A DNA stretch of 32,161 nucleotides. Source: Chara braunii (taxonomy: Eukaryota; Streptophyta; Charophyceae; Charales; Characeae). The stretch is taken from the NCBI GenBank assembly GCA_003427395.1, contig BFEA01000105.1, positions 43,015 through 75,175 of the forward strand, given 5' to 3'. Positions 28,200-32,161 of this stretch are shown here, piece after piece. Numbering within the stretch: the first letter of the stretch is position 1; the number at the start of each line of letters is the position of its first letter. A program made the position numbers and the translations under genes. The notes below the pieces were generated by a model. It ran no database searches and was not told the DNA's origin. It saw only the letters and a program-made list of their open reading frames with translations.

Positions 28200-29240
28200 A
28201 GACTTTGGAGGATTGTAGGCCAGTATGATGATTCCTCCTTCCCAACAGTAGTCAGACCAATGGAGACTTTCACGCCAGCGTGACGACCTCAGTTATCTGT
28301 GTCCTTGTAATGAATGTAGAGAGGGTCCTCGGTATCGTCAGGATGCCCCTGGGATTTCATAGAAGTTTTGAGCTTTTGTAAGTGCAATTTCTTTTTTATA
28401 AGGGACATGGGCGCAACTGCACTTTAGCTCCAATTCTCTCTTGATGTGTTCGGTCATAATTATGGAAGAATGCTTTTGGCTAATAGGAACTCACTCCTCA
28501 GTGAGCACATGTATGTATTGGTTAGTTGTAATAATTGGCCTCTTTGATCAACTTTCGTAATTTTTACTTTTGCTTTTGCGACTCCGGGTGGAATCCTGCA
28601 TGTCAGAATGTGCACCTATTTTTGAATTTTCTACACCATAAAAGGGGGATTTATCTATTTTGAAATCTAATCAGCTGAAGCATGATGACGCACGTATAGG
28701 AATAGAGGCATCTCCCCTTCCCTGACTCTTCTCCCTCGTACACACATGTAGCAGTAAAAGCATCTCCCCCTTCATGACTCTTCTCGCTCGTTGCATCATC
28801 CCCCCCTAGGATTCTTCCTCTTTTGGCACGCATGATTTTTTGCACGAAATTCCTCCTTCCACCACGTCTCAATCCTTTTCTTCTTGCTTCTTGCCCCCCA
28901 TATCCTGCCAAAATTTTTCAATTGTCACAATCTCCCTTGCCTTTCTTTTCCTAAAGTTTTTGTTGACCTTTTTCTGTGTTTTCCCACCCTGATTGACCAA
29001 CGTAATTCGTGCTGGATCTTTGCATGGAATGAGGTAGAGTCTCCCACGCCGTGGTCCCTCTTGCTCAGTGTTTTTTCCCCTCCTACCTTGGATGCACACC
29101 ACCACCTACCACTATAAATATCAAAAGCACAATAAGCTTGCGCTTCATTCTCACAAAAGCTATCGAAAGTACTATATTGCACGCCATCACCTACCATCAC
29201 CAAGATGTTTCCCTTGGAAAATCGTTCAAAACAACTGACC
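28200..29240. other. Stretch without recognised genes
   Basis: Open frames on the minus strand (28651-28911, 28869-29105, 28925-29203) overlap each other, carry no recognisable domain and may be chance or decayed exons. Nothing else seen. Confidence 0.45.
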
Positions 29241-29246
29241 GAGTGT

Positions 29247-29272
29247 TATCATCATTATATTATTATTATTAT

Positions 29273-29310
<38 letters not shown>

Positions 29311-29319
29311 TTATTATTG
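29247..29319. repeat. (ATT)n-(AGT)n-(ATT)n trinucleotide repeat
   Basis: Alternating ATT and AGT/TAG trinucleotides over about 70 bp. Confidence 0.95.
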
Positions 29320-29846
29320 GTTATTGTTTCACTATTGAAACATCGTGACTTAAATAAGGGTCGGAGATGAGGAAAGTATCATTGGAGAGGAGAGAGACAC
29401 TATCATGGTGCCTACCTCCTCCATCCTCCTCCCCTCTTTTCTTTGATAGATCCTCTAAGACACCTATCTCCTCGACTTTAAGTGTTTGATAATGATTTCC
29501 ACTGAGATAACCCTTGTTTTGCCAACTTTAAAGATCCGGACAATCAAATACGTAGACTAAACATTACCGATAATAGGGCGATTGCGGAAGCTCTACTCGG
29601 AGGCAGGGAACCATGAGGTACGCGTCACCTATTCCTTTCTCGTATACCCATACAAGCTACAACCTTCTATTGGACTACCTGTATGGTTGTGTGATATACT
29701 GTTCATGCTTTCTTCAGGACTAAGCTTATAAACAAAAAAGATATATACCTGAAATGTGAATCATGCCTGTTGGAAGGAAAAAACTTAAAATAATTGAGAA
29801 GGAACATAGGACTGTATGGGTTTGAAGAACAAAGTAGTGCAATGTC
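29320..29846. other. Stretch without recognised genes
   Basis: No gene seen. Near 29605-29635 a sequence (accatgaggtacgcgtcacc) vaguely resembles the hairpin units that begin at 29847. Confidence 0.4.
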
Positions 29847-31022
29847 AGTGGAGGCTCGTGTGTGAACCATCATACTGCTTGTGTATGCTCTAACCCTACT
29901 AAGAATTGGCAATGAGGTACTCATGTGTGAGTTATCTTACCGGATCGATTGTCATCATGAAGGGGAAAGATGTCTGACATTTAGAAATAATAAAAGGCAG
30001 ACTTTTGTGCGGATAACCCTGTTAGTCCACTGGACCTGTCTCCAAAGGTGGTAGAAAACCTATGTATGGGTCGGATGCTTGCCCTATGAGACTAGGACGA
30101 TTGACACAATCAAAAGGTGGCGGTACTCCTGTGTGTCCACCTCACCACCTTGATTAACTAGGGATCTCTTTGATGTTGGAAGGTGGGGGAATAGTTATGT
30201 ATAATCTATTACACTGCCCGCATAGACTAATACGCTAGTGATGATGGAGCAAAAACATACGGCAAGAGGAGTGAAGACTCTTGTGAGACTCATCACGCCG
30301 CTTGAACGATACAACTTCGATAACTTAAAGAGGTTGTTTTACCGATCTCCTAAGAATCGGAGAAGTAATAGGAAGCTCATGTGTGAGTCTTCCTAGTACT
30401 TTGTTTGATACCCGACAAACTTAGAGAAAATGTGGAGTGCGGGAAATTAAGCAATAGTAGGATACTCATGTTTGAGTAACCCTGCTATTTGCCTAAGTAT
30501 GACTAATGATTTGCTTGATTACTAACAATCTGTTTATCCAACATTAAACTAAAGCGATGGGGGATTTCGGTACTAACTCCCCTTCTTATTAAACGATTTA
30601 GAAAGGTTCGGTCCTTGCAATTACTGAAGGTGTAAGGGGGCTCCAGTGAGGGTCATCCTATTCACACATTAAAGTCTAAGACTAACTAATGATCTGCAAG
30701 AAGTAGAAAATCACATTGTTATTCTTCCTCCACCAACTTATTTACTCTCAGGCAGTTTGGTCATCAAACGGGTAATAAGAAGGCTTCTGTAGGATTCATC
30801 CTAGTACGTGTTTAAGAAATGGATTACTCATTACCCAAGGAAAGTAGTAAGGGGACCCTTGTTAGAGTCAGCCTATTACTTGCTTGATTCTAAACCAACT
30901 TGCGAGGTGGGATATTCATGTAGGAATATCCTAAACACTCGTCTTTTGTCCAAATTAACCAGGTCTCTGCTTGGTTGGCCTCGGAGGACAATAGGATGCC
31001 CTTGTGATGATCGTCCTATTAC
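29847..31022. repeat. Array of about 15 diverged hairpin repeats
   Basis: A short imperfect palindrome of 35-40 bp recurs about every 60-140 bp. Approximate units: 29847, 29914, 29989, 30043, 30113, 30181, 30265, 30367, 30453, 30556, 30627, 30771, 30843, 30904, 30984. The better units read AATAGGAxxCTCA-TGTG-TGAGxxTCCTATT. Examples are 30453-30489 (tactca / tgagta plus outer aatag / ctatt), 30904-30940 (ggatattc / gaatatcc) and 30984-31022 (aatagga / tcctatt). Arms vary in sequence but pairing is mostly kept. Between units, tacttgcttgat-like words recur. No ORF explains it. Confidence 0.65.
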
Positions 31023-31164
31023 ACTCATGAAGTGGACCGTGCCTTTCGTCACGTTGTCGCGCCCCCACCGATCCAGGGCCTGGTGCGATGTCCTTCCCCG
31101 AGCCGAGTGCGGTGGGTTGGTGGACTGGCAGGATGTCACGCAGGATTTTGGAGAGTTTTAGGAA

Positions 31165-31611
31165 AGATTGAAAATGAAATTATAAGCAGCCTTTGTAACA
31201 CAGTCGAGTAGTCAGTGTTATCCCTCCTGCCAGCGGCGACACAGCTTAGAGTGAGGCGTTCGGTTTTATCGCCTGCACTTGACCCCGTATAAAGGTTAGA
31301 ATCAAGGTCACCGGAGTCCCTATTATCCAGGAGCCCTTCAAGTAGCCTTGAGTGTAACCTGATGTGGAGTGATAAATAATTTGTTATCTCATGCATAAAC
31401 ATTTAATGCATTACGAGACATGCATCATAAATCAAATGACACTGAGAGGATGAAAAAATCAGAAAACCAGACTTTGCGAGAGCATGATCAGAAATACGAG
31501 ACTGAAGAGTAGTACACAGAGAATGCGAGAAGCAGCCATAAAGGAGTGTTGCAGTCACTGGTAAATCATAATAATGTCATAGTGCATCTCAGTGACTAAA
31601 AGATACGAGCC
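31165..31611. other. Stretch without recognised genes
   Basis: Nothing recognised on either strand. It lies between the hairpin array and the terminal minus-strand ORF. Confidence 0.45.
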
Positions 31612-32160
31612 TCAATCAATAACGACTAGTGATACCCCCTCATGAGTGGGCTCGACTGTCTGGGATTCCGTATCTGGTACACGCTGGTCCTCCTCGTCAT
31701 TGAGAACTTGAGTGGCCATCGACTCTGAGACCACATACCTGATGTCGAAGGATGCCGTAGGATCGATCTTGGTGATATATGCCATACATCTAGCCATCTC
31801 CTCGTCCGCAACACTCCGAAGGTACAACTCCTCAGCGAGGGAAATGCTGCCAGTGGCACCGATCAAGATCTCGATCCATCCCTTGCCGTAGATGTATTCA
31901 TACGAAACCTTCAGAAAACGGTCTCCACAGAGAGACTTCCGAAAAGCCTGTATGACGAAGTCTGCTCCCACCAAATGGCTGTAGCCATCCCCAAGATACG
32001 GGATTGGTCCCTTCCCCCTTGAAGGGCCGACCACCTCCTCTGACCTTGGTCCTCCTGGCATGTAATGCATGGGTTAATCACCCTCAAGCAAGTATCGTGC
32101 CAAGAGATAGGCAACCCGTCGTAAGGCTGTTTTCCGCCTGTGTCTCACTCCAACGACCAA
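31612..32160 (-). CDS. Unassigned ORF, partial at window edge
   Basis: A 152-codon open frame with ATG at 32070 and stop at 31612. The same frame continues upstream to the window edge, broken by a single TAA just before this ATG. The upstream part (VVGVRHRRKTALRRVAYLL) also looks protein-like, so the true protein may be longer and either read through, spliced or broken. The composition is balanced, with acidic C-terminal third (LNDEEDQRVPDTES). I recognise no family. It could be a gag-like or other element protein or a lineage-specific gene. Confidence 0.4.
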
Positions 32161-32161
32161 T

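Overview
The window looks like nuclear DNA from a large, repeat-rich plant-lineage (streptophyte) genome. A charophycean alga such as Chara is my best guess, but that is inference. Support comes from plant-type relics (LINE and Ty3/gypsy retroelements, tRNA-derived SINEs, U6 snRNA retropseudogenes), many long dinucleotide microsatellites, long G homopolymers, an assembly gap inside a CA repeat, and one well-preserved gene whose closest known relatives are plant ALS3/STAR2 proteins. I see no bacterial operons, phage genes or CRISPR.

Only one gene is convincing: an intronless UPF0014-family (ALS3/STAR2/FetB-like) membrane protein on the minus strand, 18140 to 17145. Upstream of it lies GC-rich DNA with clusters of ACGTG (G-box-like) and E2F-like motifs. 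Downstream, the last part of its coding region plus 3' flank has been tandemly repeated about every 212 bp (16.4-17.2 kb), with a run of 52 G in one unit.

Layout. 0-2.4 kb: 27-bp tandem repeat, an ~810-bp foldback element, a tRNA-like relic and a LINE 3'-end relic. 2.4-7.8 kb: AT-rich DNA with no recognisable gene, one unassigned 158-codon ORF. 7.8-9.4 kb: decayed reverse-transcriptase-like coding on the minus strand. 10-16.3 kb: TIR elements of two families, two U6 retropseudogenes, hammerhead relics, microsatellites, an assembly gap, a tRNA-derived SINE. 16.3-19.6 kb: the ALS3-like gene and its surroundings. 20-20.6 kb: hammerhead ribozyme-like sequences embedded in CA/CT repeats. 20.8-23.2 kb: nested TIR elements, a third U6 copy with clear target-site duplication, SINE pieces. 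24.1-25.0 kb: Ty3/gypsy gag relic. 26.2-27.9 kb: tandem repeats, clustered TIR-element modules and a LINE RT relic. 29.85-31.02 kb: about 15 spaced, diverged hairpin repeats. 31.6-32.16 kb: an unassigned ORF running off the window edge.

The genes do not form a pathway. The dominant story is mobile-element turnover: LINE-type machinery probably made the SINEs and U6 copies, and non-autonomous TIR elements hop into one another. The least expected signals are the hammerhead family, the hairpin array, and the repeated 3' end of the transporter gene.
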